Source of the DNA: Microbulbifer variabilis
GTDB taxonomy: Bacteria; Pseudomonadota; Gammaproteobacteria; Pseudomonadales; Cellvibrionaceae
Direction of reading: 5' to 3'
NCBI RefSeq assembly: GCF_023716485.1
Contig: NZ_CP092418.1
Location: 3,628,501 to 3,692,500, forward strand
Length of the DNA stretch: 64,000 nt
Shown in pieces: positions 18,428 through 30,277 of the stretch. Positions within the stretch are counted from its first letter, which is position 1. Every line of letters begins with the position of its first letter. The translations under genes were made by a program, and so were the position numbers. A model generated the notes under the pieces. It was not told the DNA's origin. It ran no database searches and saw only the letters and a list, made by a program, of their open reading frames with translations.

Positions 18428-18556
18428 GGGCAGCCACCTTTGTACAGGTCAATGATTATTGATCTCACAATATATCGGATGTCACTGAAACGTGAAACTA
18501 ACCGCCGGCAGGGCTACCTCACTAATTGTTAGGAAAACCCGCCAGCTTCAATCCAC

Positions 18557-19946
<1,390 letters not shown>

Positions 19947-20234
19947 ATGGCTGTGGATACGCAAACCGTAGAGAAGCTGGCGGAACTCGCTCGCATCGCC
20001 ATATCCGAAGAAACCATTGAGGAAGTCAGCGGCCGCCTCGGCGATATTCTTCAACTGGTGGACCAGTTACAGGCCGTCAACACCGATGGGGTCGTACCCA
20101 TGGCGCACCCACTTGATGAAGTGCAGACCCTGCGAGCCGACAAGGTAACAGAGACTGACCAGCACCAGAGTTTCCTGAACTTGGCCCCCCAATCTGAAGA
20201 AGGGCTTTATCTAGTCCCCAAAGTCATCGACTGA
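19947..20234 (+). CDS. gatC: Asp-tRNA(Asn)/Glu-tRNA(Gln) amidotransferase subunit C
   Basis: Small belt subunit that holds GatA and GatB together. The 95 residues include the conserved VEKLAELARIAISEE opening, the GDILQLVDQL helix and the C-terminal YLVPKVID. It starts the gatCAB cluster with an ATG after GGAGGAG. Presence of the full complex implies that Gln- and/or Asn-tRNA is made by transamidation; two tRNA-Gln genes lie elsewhere in the window. Confidence 0.95.
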   Translation: MAVDTQTVEKLAELARIAISEETIEEVSGRLGDILQLVDQLQAVNTDGVVPMAHPLDEVQTLRADKVTETDQHQSFLNLAPQSEEGLYLVPKVID

Positions 20235-20305
20235 ACAGGCCCCCAGGCAAGCACCCAATTATTCGATTTCGCCCTGAGCCCGCCCAAAGCCTTTAAGGGA
20301 ATAAC

Positions 20306-21751
20306 ATGCACCAGCTTACTATCGCCGAGATGATCCGCGGCCTGCAGAGCAAGGCATTCTCCAGTATGGAGTTAACTCGCCATCTACTTGCACGAATCCA
20401 ACAACTAGACAGCAGCTATAACAGCTTTATTACCGTAACCGAAGAACTCGCCCTATCGCAGGCCGAAGCCGCCGATCAACGTATTGCCAAAGGCGAAGCA
20501 CCCACCCTGTGCGGAGTGCCAGTTGCTCATAAAGACATCATCTGCACCAATGGCATACGCACCAGTTGTGCTTCAAAGATGTTGGACAATTTTATTCCGC
20601 CTTACGATGCCACCATAGTGGAAAACCTCAACGGCGCCGGCACCGTAACTCTGGGCAAAACCAATATGGATGAGTTCGCCATGGGCTCCTCCAACGAAAG
20701 CAGCTATTACGGCCCAGTAAAAAACCCCTGGAATACCCGTTGTGTACCGGGCGGCTCATCCGGAGGTTCCGCTGCAGCAGTAGCGGCGCTGCTAGTACCT
20801 GGAGCCACGGCCACAGATACCGGCGGCTCCATTCGACAACCCGCCGCATTGACCAATACCACCGGCCTTAAACCTACATACGGCCGTGTATCCCGCTGGG
20901 GTATTGTCGCCTATGCTTCCAGCTTGGATCAGGCAGGCCCTATTGCACGCAATGCTGAGGATGCCGCTTATCTGTTGTCTGCTATGGTCAGCCACGACCC
21001 AAAAGATTCCACCAGCCTGAACCGTCCGCATGAAGACTTCACCGCGGGACTGAGCGACTCTATCGCCGGCCTCAAAATCGGAGTCCCTAAAGAATACTTT
21101 GGGGAAGGCTTGAATGCTGAAACAGCCGCCCGCGTACAAGATGCCCTTAAGGAGTTTGAAAAACTCGGGGCCGAGCTGGTGGATATCAGTCTGCCACATA
21201 CTGAGTTGGCTATTCCGGCTTACTACGTCATAGCCCCAGCCGAGGCCTCCGCCAACCTATCCCGCTTCGACGGGGTGCGCTATGGCCATCGCTGTGAAAA
21301 CCCCAAAGATTTACGAGATTTATATATGCGCTCCCGCGGTGAGGGCTTTGGCGAAGAAGTCCAGCGCCGCATTCTGGTTGGCTCCTACGCGCTATCCGCT
21401 GGCTATTACGATGCTTATTACAACAAGGCCCAGCAGGTGCGCCGACTGATCAAGCAGGATTTTGTACAGGCCTTTGAAAAAGTCGATGTCATTATGGGGC
21501 CTACCACACCCTCCCCTGCGTTTGAGCTGGGAGCCAAGGGGGCTGATCCGGTAGCCATGTACCTGGAAGATATCTATACCATCGCCACCAATTTGGCGGG
21601 CCTACCAGGCATGTCTATCCCCTGTGGATTGGTAAACAATTTGCCTGTAGGACTTCAGATTACCGGTAACTATCTGGACGAATCCCGCATGCTCAATGTT
21701 GCGCATCAATACCAACAGGTTACCGACTGGCACCAAGCCAGCGCCGTATAA
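20306..21751 (+). CDS. gatA: Asp-tRNA(Asn)/Glu-tRNA(Gln) amidotransferase subunit A
   Basis: Glutaminase subunit of the amidase signature family that releases ammonia for the amidation of mischarged tRNA. The Ser-cisSer-Lys triad is visible as K76 (HKDI), S151 (GGSSGGS) and nucleophile S175 ([10 protein letters not shown]). The 481-residue length is normal. It is 71 bases downstream of gatC and 11 bases upstream of gatB. Confidence 0.97.
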   Translation: MHQLTIAEMIRGLQSKAFSSMELTRHLLARIQQLDSSYNSFITVTEELALSQAEAADQRIAKGEAPTLCGVPVAHKDIICTNGIRTSCASKMLDNFIPPYDATIVENLNGAGTVTLGKTNMDEFAMGSSNESSYYGPVKNPWNTRCVPGGSSGGSAAAVAALLVPGATATDTGGSIRQPAALTNTTGLKPTYGRVSRWGIVAYASSLDQAGPIARNAEDAAYLLSAMVSHDPKDSTSLNRPHEDFTAGLSDSIAGLKIGVPKEYFGEGLNAETAARVQDALKEFEKLGAELVDISLPHTELAIPAYYVIAPAEASANLSRFDGVRYGHRCENPKDLRDLYMRSRGEGFGEEVQRRILVGSYALSAGYYDAYYNKAQQVRRLIKQDFVQAFEKVDVIMGPTTPSPAFELGAKGADPVAMYLEDIYTIATNLAGLPGMSIPCGLVNNLPVGLQITGNYLDESRMLNVAHQYQQVTDWHQASAV

Positions 21752-21762
21752 GGAGATCTATC

Positions 21763-23214
21763 GTGAAATGGGAAATCGTTATCGGGCTGGAAATTCACGT
21801 GCAGTTATCCACCCAATCCAAACTTTTTTCTGGCGCTAGTACCCGTTTCGGTGCGGCACCGAATAGCCAGGCCTGCGCCGTTGACTTGGCCATGCCCGGT
21901 ACCCTGCCTGTCCCTAATGAGGAAGCCTTTCGTTATGCGGTTATGTTTGGCCTGGCGATGAATGCGGATATTGGTAAACGCTCTGTTTTTGAGCGTAAAA
22001 ACTATTTTTACCCAGATCTCCCCAAAGGCTACCAGACAACCCAGTTGGAGCAACCTATCGTTGGGGCTGGCGAAGTTGAAATTCATCTAGAGGATGGCAG
22101 TAGTAAAAAAGTACGCTTGCACCACGCCCACCTAGAAGAAGATGCGGGCAAATCCTTGCATGAAGACTTCCACGGCATGTCTGGAATCGATTTAAACCGC
22201 GCGGGCACACCTCTGATAGAAATTGTCTCAGAGCCCGATATGCGCAGCGCCGCCGAAGCGGTTGCCTACCTGAAAAAAATCCACAGTATCGTCACCTATC
22301 TGGGCATCTCCGATGGAGATATGTCTCAAGGCTCTCTCCGCTGTGATGCCAACGTCTCTGTGCGATTAAAGGGAGAGGAAAAGCTGGGCACTCGCACCGA
22401 GCTTAAAAACATCAACTCCTTCCGCTTTGTTGAGCGAGCTATCAAAGTTGAAGCCGAGCGTCAGATCGATATTCTCGAAGATGGTGGCAGCATAGTGCAG
22501 GAAACCCGACTGTACGACGCGGATAAAAATGAAACCCGCTCCATGCGCAGTAAAGAAGTTGCCAATGACTATCGCTATTTCCCCTGCCCAGACCTACTAC
22601 CCGTAGTACTCACCGATAACTATGTCGTGCAACTGCGTGAACTACTTCCTGAGCTGCCCGATGCCAAAGCCGAGCGCTTCCAGTCAGAGTACGGCTTATC
22701 TGCCTACGACGCTGACCAACTCACTCAGGAGCGCGCCAGCGCCGACTACTTTGAAACAGTATGCAAATCCTGCGGAGAACCAAAACTCACCGCTAACTGG
22801 ATTACCGGTGAGTTAGCCGCACTGCTGAATCGTCAGGAAATCTCTATACAGGATTCCCCGGTTAGCGCCCAGCAACTCGCCGGCTTAATCATGCGTATCA
22901 AAGACAACACCATCTCCAGCAAGATTGCCAAACAGGTTTTTGAAGCTATGGCACAGGGAGAGGGTAGTGCGGATGAGGTTATCGAAAAGCGTGGTCTCAA
23001 GCAGGTATCTGATACCGGCGCCATAGAAGAGATGGTAGAGGCAGTTATTGCTGCAAGCAGCGTACAAGTAGATAACTACTGCAAAGCCGACGAATCCAAG
23101 CGGCCCAAGATGATGGGCTATTTTGTCGGCCAAATCATGAAAGCCTCGAAGGGTCAGGCGAATCCACAGATGATCAACAAGATCCTCAAGGATAAGCTCG
23201 ACGCTCTCCTTTAA
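21763..23214 (+). CDS. gatB: Asp-tRNA(Asn)/Glu-tRNA(Gln) amidotransferase subunit B
   Basis: tRNA-binding kinase subunit that activates the misacylated tRNA and receives ammonia from Gat[14 protein letters not shown] near the N-terminus and [13 protein letters not shown] and HLEEDAGKS are hallmark segments; the C-terminal ~150 residues are the YqeY-like tail domain. It has 483 residues. The start is GTG at 21763 with AAGGAG about 8 bases upstream. Confidence 0.97.
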   Translation: MKWEIVIGLEIHVQLSTQSKLFSGASTRFGAAPNSQACAVDLAMPGTLPVPNEEAFRYAVMFGLAMNADIGKRSVFERKNYFYPDLPKGYQTTQLEQPIVGAGEVEIHLEDGSSKKVRLHHAHLEEDAGKSLHEDFHGMSGIDLNRAGTPLIEIVSEPDMRSAAEAVAYLKKIHSIVTYLGISDGDMSQGSLRCDANVSVRLKGEEKLGTRTELKNINSFRFVERAIKVEAERQIDILEDGGSIVQETRLYDADKNETRSMRSKEVANDYRYFPCPDLLPVVLTDNYVVQLRELLPELPDAKAERFQSEYGLSAYDADQLTQERASADYFETVCKSCGEPKLTANWITGELAALLNRQEISIQDSPVSAQQLAGLIMRIKDNTISSKIAKQVFEAMAQGEGSADEVIEKRGLKQVSDTGAIEEMVEAVIAASSVQVDNYCKADESKRPKMMGYFVGQIMKASKGQANPQMINKILKDKLDALL

Positions 23215-23230
23215 ACCTTTTTAACCTGCG

Positions 23231-23251
23231 GCCAGGTTCAATCTACCTGGC
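23231..23251 (+). terminator. Hairpin after gatB
   Basis: GCCAGGT (23231-23237) and ACCTGGC (23245-23251) form a seven-base stem with a seven-base loop, 16 bases after the gatB stop. The following TTCTTTC is only partly T-rich, so it may end or attenuate transcription before the small gene at 23279. Confidence 0.45.
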
Positions 23252-23278
23252 TTCTTTCACTTAACTAAGGAAAAGATT

Positions 23279-23578
23279 TTGAGCCTAAAAAAAGACAAAC
23301 AAAAAGTCCTCGGTGAAGTATTTGACGAGGAGCGAATTGCCGGTTTTCTGGTGGGGGAAGCACCAAAAAATACCAACCGGGATTTCCATTTACTTGAACG
23401 CGCCTACCGCAGTATGAAAGCGGAGAGTTTTGCCACTTTTGTACAACTATTTCTCGCCGAAGGTCATGACCTCAACAGTATGGATCCGGATGGAAAAACC
23501 TTATTAACCCGCATTAGTGAACACCGCCAGAGCAGCGAGTACATAGAAATACTAAAAGCCGCCGGTGCTAAACACTGA
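23279..23578 (+). CDS. Small conserved protein of the PA4642 type
   Basis: The 99-residue cytosolic protein resembles the pseudomonad PA4642 family, whose function is not known to me. It opens with a basic SLKKDKQKVLGE, has a central helical part with LERAYRSMKAE, and ends in an ankyrin-like DPDGKTLLTRISEHRQ segment. The start is TTG at 23279, supported by AAGGAAAA upstream; no ATG or GTG would retain the conserved N-terminus. It lies between gatB and cysZ and may be cotranscribed with cysZ, which starts 32 bases later. Confidence 0.75.
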   Translation: MSLKKDKQKVLGEVFDEERIAGFLVGEAPKNTNRDFHLLERAYRSMKAESFATFVQLFLAEGHDLNSMDPDGKTLLTRISEHRQSSEYIEILKAAGAKH

Positions 23579-23610
23579 TTGGCCGCCGCGCACCTGCGAG
23601 AGGTAACTTT

Positions 23611-24444
23611 ATGACTTCAAATCCAGTCCATGGTATTGACGCGCTAATGCGCGGCGCCCGCCTATTAACCAAGCGTGAACTACGCCCCTTTATCCTGGTC
23701 CCCCTGCTGATCAACCTAGTGTTATTTATCGTGATCAGCGGCATCATGATTACCCAACTCGGCGGTCTCAGTGAGTTTATCAGCAGTCTGCTGTCACACA
23801 CCCCAGTGGACACTACCAATATGTCCTGGTGGGAAGCCGTGATGGCCAAAGGTGCCGCCTGGACCGCCAGCGTTTTTCGTTGGCTCGCCTGGATCATTGC
23901 AATTCTGGTGTTGTTTTTATTTTTCCTCGCCTATGGCTATTTGTTTGGGATAATCACCAATATTATTGCGGCCCCTTTTAATGGCCTCCTGGCCGAGAAA
24001 GTTGAAGAACTTCTCACCGGTAAAGCACCTCCTGCTGAACCAATGATACAGATGGTATGGCGCACACTGGGACGGGAACTGCGCAAGTTAGGTTATTTTA
24101 TTTTCTGGGGAGTGATCATTTTTCTGATATCCACAGTAACCAGCTGGACCATAATTATCCCTGCCGTATTAGCTGCAGTTTGGGGTGCCTGGTGTATGGC
24201 AATACAATACGTTGACTACCCTCTCGATAACCACCAGCGTCCTTTTGACGAACTAAAGAGCGTACTACGCAGGCGCAAACTAACCAGCCTCGCCTTTGGT
24301 GGAAGCGTAATGCTGGCCAAGATGGTGCCCATTTTGAATATCTTCGTAATGCCTGCGGCAGTGGCAGGGGGTACCGCACTCTGGGTAGAGCGACTGCGCA
24401 GGGAGGGAGATCCTGGCACAAACTCTCACCAATACCCAGCCTAG
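23611..24444 (+). CDS. cysZ: Sulfate transporter CysZ
   Basis: Inner-membrane sulfate permease feeding cysteine synthesis. The 277 residues begin with the family sequence GIDALMRGARLLTKRELRPFILVPLLIN and contain about four to six hydrophobic segments; YVDYPLDNHQRPFDELK is also conserved. It is slightly longer than E. coli CysZ. GAGAGG lies upstream of the ATG. Downstream genes at 24593 and 25734 are a glycosyltransferase and a sulfotransferase, which may or may not be a coincidence. Confidence 0.88.
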   Translation: MTSNPVHGIDALMRGARLLTKRELRPFILVPLLINLVLFIVISGIMITQLGGLSEFISSLLSHTPVDTTNMSWWEAVMAKGAAWTASVFRWLAWIIAILVLFLFFLAYGYLFGIITNIIAAPFNGLLAEKVEELLTGKAPPAEPMIQMVWRTLGRELRKLGYFIFWGVIIFLISTVTSWTIIIPAVLAAVWGAWCMAIQYVDYPLDNHQRPFDELKSVLRRRKLTSLAFGGSVMLAKMVPILNIFVMPAAVAGGTALWVERLRREGDPGTNSHQYPA

Positions 24445-24592
24445 ATAGAAACAAGGTAATTGTCTGTCTCTTGATCTCTAGATGAATGCTTCTTTGACTC
24501 CAGTGAGTGGCAGAATGAGTCTGCTTCTCACTAAAAATGCATCACACTGGCTAGGCAGTTACTCACCCACCTAATTATTAGTACAAGCGTTA

Positions 24593-25696
24593 ATGAATAT
24601 CCTAATGATTACCAATGAATTCCCACCCTCCATCGGTGGGGTTCAGACTCATGTGCTCGAACTCTCTAGAGCGCTTGCCAAGCTTAATCACTCAGTACAC
24701 GTACTGACCAGAAAGCCTTATGAGAACACTCCCGAAACTGACTGCTTTGACGATGTAACTGTTGAGCGCCTGAAGTTGCCAGACAGTCACCTACTCTACG
24801 ACTGGCTATTACGCAGAAAAATTCACCAACAAGTACGTGAACGTAAAGTTGACATTGTGCATGTGCACGGCATGCGTCCTTTAAATGCCTGCAAGGGGCT
24901 AGATGTTCCCGTTATTTTCACCAATCACACCTCCTCATTTGTCAAAAGAGCACAAAAAGGGAAGAAAGCGCTCAAGAAGATGCGCAAACAATTGGATATT
25001 ACTTCTAGCATACTTGCTGTCAGTGAAACCCTTATTGCCAACACTAGAGAAACGGGTTACCAAAAACCGATAAGCTTTACCTGTAATGGTGTAGATACTT
25101 CTGTATTTCATCCGGGAGAATCCTCCCTCAGAGAACAATTATCGATTCCAGAAAGTGCTTATGTTATTGCTATCGGCTGCCGACTCGAACGGGTAAAAGG
25201 TGTGCGTTTTTTGGCTGCGGCAGTTGCAGCGATTGATGACCCCCAACTATATCTGGTTGTTGCTGGCGAGGGTAAAGAGTCAGCAGAAATTAAAGAGTTA
25301 CTAAAAGATAAAATAAGCTCAGGACACGCACACTTTCTCGGTAATGTCAGCAACAAGGAGATGTCAAACATTTACCGCGCCGCAAACGCCTCTTCGCTGC
25401 CTTCTTTTATGGAGGGAATGAGTATCGCCGGCCTGGAGGCAATGGCCTCGGGACTCCCCCTGATAGCCTCAAATGTTGGCGGCACGCCTTATATTGTCAA
25501 CGATGGCATTACAGGCATTTTGACAAGGCCTGGCTCTGTGGAAGATCTACAAGGAGCCATTAAGCAACTAATGAATGACCGAAATTTGAATAATCGCATG
25601 GGGAATGCCGCGCTTGCCGTGGTACAAGAGAAATTCAGCTGGGAGAAAGTTGCCAACCAAGTACTCACTCACTATAAACAGTTGACTCGCAAATAG
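24593..25696 (+). CDS. Glycosyltransferase family 4 protein
   Basis: GT-B-fold retaining glycosyltransferase. The N-terminal Rossmann domain begins MNILMITNEFPPSIGGVQTH, with the glycine-rich acceptor loop at 15-17. The C-terminal domain has the GCRLERVKG phosphate loop (195-203) and the E-x7-E motif E274/E282 in PSFMEGMSIAGLEAM. It has 367 residues and no membrane segment, so it acts at the cytosolic face. Donor and acceptor cannot be told. The ribosome site is weak. Its base composition is more AT-rich than gatB or cysZ, suggesting acquisition. Confidence 0.88.
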   Translation: MNILMITNEFPPSIGGVQTHVLELSRALAKLNHSVHVLTRKPYENTPETDCFDDVTVERLKLPDSHLLYDWLLRRKIHQQVRERKVDIVHVHGMRPLNACKGLDVPVIFTNHTSSFVKRAQKGKKALKKMRKQLDITSSILAVSETLIANTRETGYQKPISFTCNGVDTSVFHPGESSLREQLSIPESAYVIAIGCRLERVKGVRFLAAAVAAIDDPQLYLVVAGEGKESAEIKELLKDKISSGHAHFLGNVSNKEMSNIYRAANASSLPSFMEGMSIAGLEAMASGLPLIASNVGGTPYIVNDGITGILTRPGSVEDLQGAIKQLMNDRNLNNRMGNAALAVVQEKFSWEKVANQVLTHYKQLTRK

Positions 25697-25733
25697 AAAA
25701 CCAGCTGGTATAAGAAAGCACTTTTAGTAGAAA

Positions 25734-26864
25734 TCAGCTGCGAAGAGACCACAACCGGGGCACATCAACTGGCTTATCCTTAATTACGGGGGACAAGCAT
25801 CTCATAATTCCTTCAAGCTCACGTAATAACAATGGGTTTTCGAGGTACTCTCCCATCAGGCTTTGCAGAGATTCTCTTAACAGAGCATCGCGCAACTGTT
25901 GGGGATGCCTCACACCGGCAGATAGAATCTGCGGTAACCAAGAGGATAAATCCTGCAGGGTTAAATAGTCATTTCCCTCTTCGGGATATCCAGAAAAATC
26001 ATCACTAAATGCCAAACCCGAAGAATGTTTGAGGAAATGACTATTAAGCGATTTATTACAGCACTCAAATCGTCTAAAGAAGCGCTCTGCCTCAACTTTT
26101 GCAGGGAAAGGCTCTGAAACTTCCAACCTCATCATCGGCTTGATTTTTTTAATCTCCGACTTAGAAACGCCAAGCTCTATTAGCTTATTAGTTAACAGAA
26201 ATTCCTTTCGACCGACTCCCTCATTCACACGAACAGATGGGATGCAAAAATTCACTCCAAGCAATGAGCAAAAATCACTAACCACATCGCCTTCACGCAA
26301 GAACTCAGCAGAGAAATCCCGCACATTCAGGGCAGTTCCCCCAAAAACTGCAGCCCATATTTTTAACTTTGAAAAATAGTCAAAATACACCATTAAGTCA
26401 GTATTGAGATGTGGGAAAGCACCTTCGCAATGCCCAAATAACAAGCTGGAGGGGCTGACATCAGGTGCTGCCGCCCGTGCAGCCTGCCTTTTAAATGAGA
26501 ATGCCTGTAAATCCTGCCGTCGCAAATAAACAACGACTTGGCAGCGGTCAAAAAATCTTCGACACTCCTTGTAGAGACTGTCAATATCTTCAAACGTATG
26601 CAGAAAACAAAGGTGCTCCGCAGACACAACGACATTATCACCGCGACTTGATGCCAGTAAGTCACTAAGCCGCCGGTTCAGACGATAGGACATTCGACCA
26701 TTTTTTTTCTGGAAATCGACAGTACGAGAGGAACTCCCCTTTTTCCCCAAGGAAAGAAACTCTATACCTTTTGAACTTAATAGTTTGGTGGATTGTTTTA
26801 GAGCAAGCTGCAGTGCACTAGAGCCAGTTTTATGAAAACCGATATGAAGGAAGAGAGTTCGCAT
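25734..26864 (-). CDS. Sulfotransferase-family protein
   Basis: Predicted PAPS-dependent sulfotransferase of 376 residues. The 5'-phosphosulfate loop is HIGFHKTGSSALQ (7-19), and the 3'-phosphate-binding region is VVVYLRRQDLQAFSF (110-124), followed by a conserved Arg/Lys helix. There is no signal peptide or membrane helix, so the enzyme is cytosolic. The C-terminal half is not recognisable. It converges on the GT4 gene with a 37-base gap and shares its AT-rich composition. Substrate unknown; a glycan or lipid made by the neighbouring transferase is a guess. Confidence 0.75.
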   Translation of the reverse strand: MRTLFLHIGFHKTGSSALQLALKQSTKLLSSKGIEFLSLGKKGSSSRTVDFQKKNGRMSYRLNRRLSDLLASSRGDNVVVSAEHLCFLHTFEDIDSLYKECRRFFDRCQVVVYLRRQDLQAFSFKRQAARAAAPDVSPSSLLFGHCEGAFPHLNTDLMVYFDYFSKLKIWAAVFGGTALNVRDFSAEFLREGDVVSDFCSLLGVNFCIPSVRVNEGVGRKEFLLTNKLIELGVSKSEIKKIKPMMRLEVSEPFPAKVEAERFFRRFECCNKSLNSHFLKHSSGLAFSDDFSGYPEEGNDYLTLQDLSSWLPQILSAGVRHPQQLRDALLRESLQSLMGEYLENPLLLRELEGIMRCLSPVIKDKPVDVPRLWSLRS

Positions 26865-27094
26865 TCGAATACTTTTTGATTTTACATAGGTAAAAAAACA
26901 TCCGAATGCAAGGCTGCGTCAAACATCTGAACAAATGAGGCAGCCCACGGAGTGAAAATCCCAACAACAGGAAAAATCTATACCAGTGTAGTTCAAGGAT
27001 AGAAAAGGGAGGTCAGAAGAGGGAAAAAGGCAAAAACTGATGCACTCATTACTTATTGAGTAGATAAGGTATGTTTCCAATTACTAGAAACGCC

Positions 27095-27116
27095 AATAGG
27101 CCTTTAGCGGCCTATT
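27095..27116 (-). terminator. Hairpin downstream of the RhlB-type helicase gene
   Basis: AATAGGCC and GGCCTATT form a perfect eight-base stem around a six-base loop, 14 bases beyond the 3' end of the leftward helicase gene. In that direction it is followed by GGCGTTTC, only weakly T-rich. The wider gap 26865-27129 between two leftward genes holds no recognised gene. Confidence 0.5.
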
Positions 27117-27129
27117 AGCTTAAATGGAG

Positions 27130-28662
27130 TCAATGGCGAGAACGCCCCCGGCCACCACCGCGACGGTTACCGTGCCCTCCACGATGGTCCCTATCACCAC
27201 CACTGCGACGCACTTCGACTCTCGGGGGCTCCTGTAGTAGCTCTTCGGGTGGGACTTCACATTTGAGCTTCTGTCCCAGTAACTGCTCGATCGGCTCCAG
27301 ACGCATAGCATCATCTTCACAGGCAAAGCTGATCGATGTTCCAGTCTTGCCAGCACGACCGGTGCGGCCGATGCGATGAACGTAATCCTCAGGCTCTTCA
27401 GGAAGCGTGAAGTTCACCACATGACTAATGCCATCGATATGGATACCGCGCCCGGCGACATCCGTGGCTACCAACACCTTGGTTTTACCCGACTTGAAGT
27501 CGTCGAGAGTGCGTACACGCTTGTTCTGTGCCACTTCGCCGGAGAGTAGACCGGCGGAAATGCCGTGGGCGAGCAGGTGTTCATGCAAGCGGCGACACTG
27601 GTCGCGGCGGTTGGCAAAGACAATCAGGCTGTCCACCTCATCTCGCTGCAAAATATTGTAGAGGAGTGCGTACTTCTCCTCACTAGCGGCCAGATAGACA
27701 TGCTGCTCGACGGAATCGGTAGCAACCCGTTCAGGTTCAATTTCTACCACTACCGGCTCTTCGGTCCATTGCTCCACTAAGTCATCGACTTCGGGGGTGA
27801 AGGTGGCAGAGAAAAACATGGTTTGGCGATGAGTCTTGCGAGGTGTCTGGCGTACAATCCTACGAACCTGGGGAATAAAGCCCATATCCAGCATGCGGTC
27901 GGCCTCGTCGATCACCAGCACTTCCACTTGATCCAGGAAGCAATCGCGGTTGCCGACAAAATCCAACAGGCGCCCCGGTGTCGCCACTAGAATATCCACT
28001 AATCGTTCATTCAGATTGCGCTGTTGCTTATCGTAATCCATCCCCCCCACCAGGGTATGGATTTCCAAGTCGGTGTATTTGCACAACGCCTTGGCATCAT
28101 CGGCGATCTGCATTACCAACTCGCGAGTGGGAGCGATGATCAGGGCGCGGGCTTCACCGGCGTAGCGCTCACCATCAAAGGGATGACGCAACAGATCATC
28201 AATGACCGTAATTAGGAAAGCTGCGGTCTTGCCAGTGCCTGTCTGGGCCTTGCCCACCAGGTCGTGGCCATTCAGGGTGTGAGGTAGAGAATGGCCCTGG
28301 ATTGGCGAGCAGTACTGGAAACCCAGGTCGTGAATACCGCGCATTAGCTCCGGCGGCAGGCCCAAGTCATGGAAGCGGACCTTGCCCTCTTGCTCTGGAA
28401 CCTTGAAATCACCCAAGGACCAGGGCGTTGCCGAGGCCTCCGCCTTAGGAGAGCGAGAACGCTGACGTCCCCTCTGGGAACTTTTGCCGCCGCTCCGGCG
28501 CGAACCTCCCTCGCTCTGGCCAGACTTCCCCTCGGCTTTTTGGCCCCCACGAGGCTTTTTAGAGGGATTCTGGCCACTTTTACGCTGCTGGGAGTGCTCG
28601 TCTCCCTGGCGGGGAGTCTTCTCCTCAGAGGAGGAGGAACGGCGGAACAACTTTCCTATCAA
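27130..28662 (-). CDS. rhlB: DEAD-box ATP-dependent RNA helicase, RhlB type
   Basis: RNA helicase of 510 residues. Motifs in order: Q-motif near FQYCSPIQ (115-122), motif I AQTGTGKT (139-146), PTRELV, motif II DEAD (252-255), SAT, and [10 protein letters not shown] near the C-terminal core. An ~80-residue lysine/arginine/serine-rich tail precedes the core, and an RGG-like tail ([17 protein letters not shown]) ends it, both likely RNA-binding. The only usable start is TTG at 28662 without a clear ribosome site, so the true N-terminus is uncertain. RhlB rather than RhlE is favoured by overall core sequence, with moderate certainty. Confidence 0.85.
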   Translation of the reverse strand: MIGKLFRRSSSSEEKTPRQGDEHSQQRKSGQNPSKKPRGGQKAEGKSGQSEGGSRRSGGKSSQRGRQRSRSPKAEASATPWSLGDFKVPEQEGKVRFHDLGLPPELMRGIHDLGFQYCSPIQGHSLPHTLNGHDLVGKAQTGTGKTAAFLITVIDDLLRHPFDGERYAGEARALIIAPTRELVMQIADDAKALCKYTDLEIHTLVGGMDYDKQQRNLNERLVDILVATPGRLLDFVGNRDCFLDQVEVLVIDEADRMLDMGFIPQVRRIVRQTPRKTHRQTMFFSATFTPEVDDLVEQWTEEPVVVEIEPERVATDSVEQHVYLAASEEKYALLYNILQRDEVDSLIVFANRRDQCRRLHEHLLAHGISAGLLSGEVAQNKRVRTLDDFKSGKTKVLVATDVAGRGIHIDGISHVVNFTLPEEPEDYVHRIGRTGRAGKTGTSISFACEDDAMRLEPIEQLLGQKLKCEVPPEELLQEPPRVEVRRSGGDRDHRGGHGNRRGGGRGRSRH

Positions 28663-28711
28663 GTGAAATACTCGCTCAAATGTTCAAATAATCGGCGAGT
28701 ATACCACCACT

Positions 28712-29329
28712 CTAGGTGGATTCTCGCCCACTACAGTGGCGGCACAGCCAATAATCAATACTAAAGAAGCGCCCCGCCCCACTACATAACAGTGCCAACA
28801 ACATAATGAAGTAGGTCGCAGAAAACTCTATGCCGTTCTTCAGAACAGTAAAACTACCCTTCTCGGATAACCACTCATAGTTGCCGTGCTCTTTTAGGAG
28901 TTCTATAGCCTTCTCTTTGCGAGTGATGGCTTCATCAATCAGGTCCTCGCGCCACTCCCAAGGAGCAACCAGAGTTTTATCAGGCAGGGCTGACCACCCA
29001 TTCTCCCAGTGTGCGGTAAACGCCGCCACCGCCATCACAAACATTAAGGGGATCGCCACCAACCTAGTGGCAAACCCCAGTAGGATGGCAATACCACCAA
29101 AAAACTCCGTCAATGCCGCTGCCCAAGCCATAAACAGTGGTGCCGGCAGGCCAAGACCCCAGTCGGGGTTACCAAACCAAGCGGCCACACTATTGATATC
29201 CCCCATTTTATTGAGGCCCGCCAAAATAAAAATCGGCGCCAAATAAATCCGTAGTGCCAGAGGCCCGAGCCAGTCGATTTTCTGCACCCAATGCACAAAG
29301 CAGCCATACCAACGACCCAGGGTATTCAT
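28712..29329 (-). CDS. DoxX-family membrane protein
   Basis: Four-helix inner-membrane protein of 205 residues. The LAPIFILAGLNKMGD segment and ALTEFFGGIAILLGFATRLVA are typical of DoxX/YphA-like proteins, which are linked to thiol or quinone redox in some organisms. An unusual ~60-residue hydrophilic insertion (about 115-165) lies between the third and fourth helices. It is transcribed toward the helicase gene with a 49-base gap. Function not determined. Confidence 0.8.
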   Translation of the reverse strand: MNTLGRWYGCFVHWVQKIDWLGPLALRIYLAPIFILAGLNKMGDINSVAAWFGNPDWGLGLPAPLFMAWAAALTEFFGGIAILLGFATRLVAIPLMFVMAVAAFTAHWENGWSALPDKTLVAPWEWREDLIDEAITRKEKAIELLKEHGNYEWLSEKGSFTVLKNGIEFSATYFIMLLALLCSGAGRFFSIDYWLCRHCSGREST

Positions 29330-29455
29330 AACAGAACCATCCTTTTCACTCTCTTTTCAGTATATGTGTTCACTTTAGTCGAGCGGCCCAGGCATCTCTT
29401 ACACTGCCTCCAACTAAGCTTGTTCTTCCGAATCGCGGAATGGAGTAAATGCATA

Positions 29456-30169
29456 GTGAATACCTACGTACTGGTTCATGGCCTATTTCTCGGGGGATGG
29501 TGCTGGGGCCCCGTAGCCAGGCTGCTGACTGCCAACGGACACCGGGTATTCACCCCCACCCAGACAGGCCTGGGAGAGAGACATCATTTACTTTCACCCA
29601 CAATAGGTATGGATACCTTTATCCAAGACCTGGTGAACGTAATCGAATTTGAGGAATTAAACCGGGTGATTTTAGTGGGGCACAGCTTTGGGGGCATGGC
29701 GGCCGCCGGCACCGCTGACGCACTTCCCGAGCGCATTCGCCATCTCGTTTACCTGGATGGTGCCATTCCCAATCCCGATCACGCTTTTGCCGAACAACTA
29801 CCGCAAGATATCCTCACACAACGCCTGGCAGAGGCAAAAGAAATTCACGGCACCCGCTGTTTTTTACCGATAGATCCGGCGCAAATGGGGATTAAGAAGC
29901 AGGATGTTCAAAATTGGCTGCGCCGGCGTATGACCCCTCACCCCGTGAAAACTTATTTGGATCCCATCCAAATGAGACTCCCACCCGAGCAAGGACCGAG
30001 CTGTACTTTTATTCGCTGCACCAAGCCCTACTACCCCCCAGCCAATGTAAGCGGTGAGCGCGCGCAAAAGATTCCCGGCTGGCACTACCGAGAAGTTGCC
30101 GTCAGCCACGGTTGTATCTTTCTCACACCGCACAAAGTCGCCAGATTATTGCAGGAAATTCCTCTGTAG
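29456..30169 (+). CDS. Alpha/beta-fold hydrolase (esterase-like)
   Basis: Serine hydrolase of about 237 residues. The frame is open upstream, but homologous sequence begins at NTYVLVHGLFLGGWCW, so GTG at 29456 with GGAG ten bases before it is the preferred start. The oxyanion region is HGLFLGGW, the nucleophile elbow is GHSFGG, and a likely catalytic histidine is in AVSHGCIF near the C-terminus. It resembles small plant-type methylesterase/salicylate-esterase-like bacterial enzymes; the substrate is unknown. Confidence 0.85.
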   Translation: MNTYVLVHGLFLGGWCWGPVARLLTANGHRVFTPTQTGLGERHHLLSPTIGMDTFIQDLVNVIEFEELNRVILVGHSFGGMAAAGTADALPERIRHLVYLDGAIPNPDHAFAEQLPQDILTQRLAEAKEIHGTRCFLPIDPAQMGIKKQDVQNWLRRRMTPHPVKTYLDPIQMRLPPEQGPSCTFIRCTKPYYPPANVSGERAQKIPGWHYREVAVSHGCIFLTPHKVARLLQEIPL

Positions 30170-30277
30170 CCGCTGGGAGAAAACATGATTTAGCCGTAGA
30201 ATATTCCGCCTTTATGGCGACGGGAAATTCTTGCTGTCAGCTCCCATCCAGCTCCCCCGCTCTGCTTTAAAGATCAT

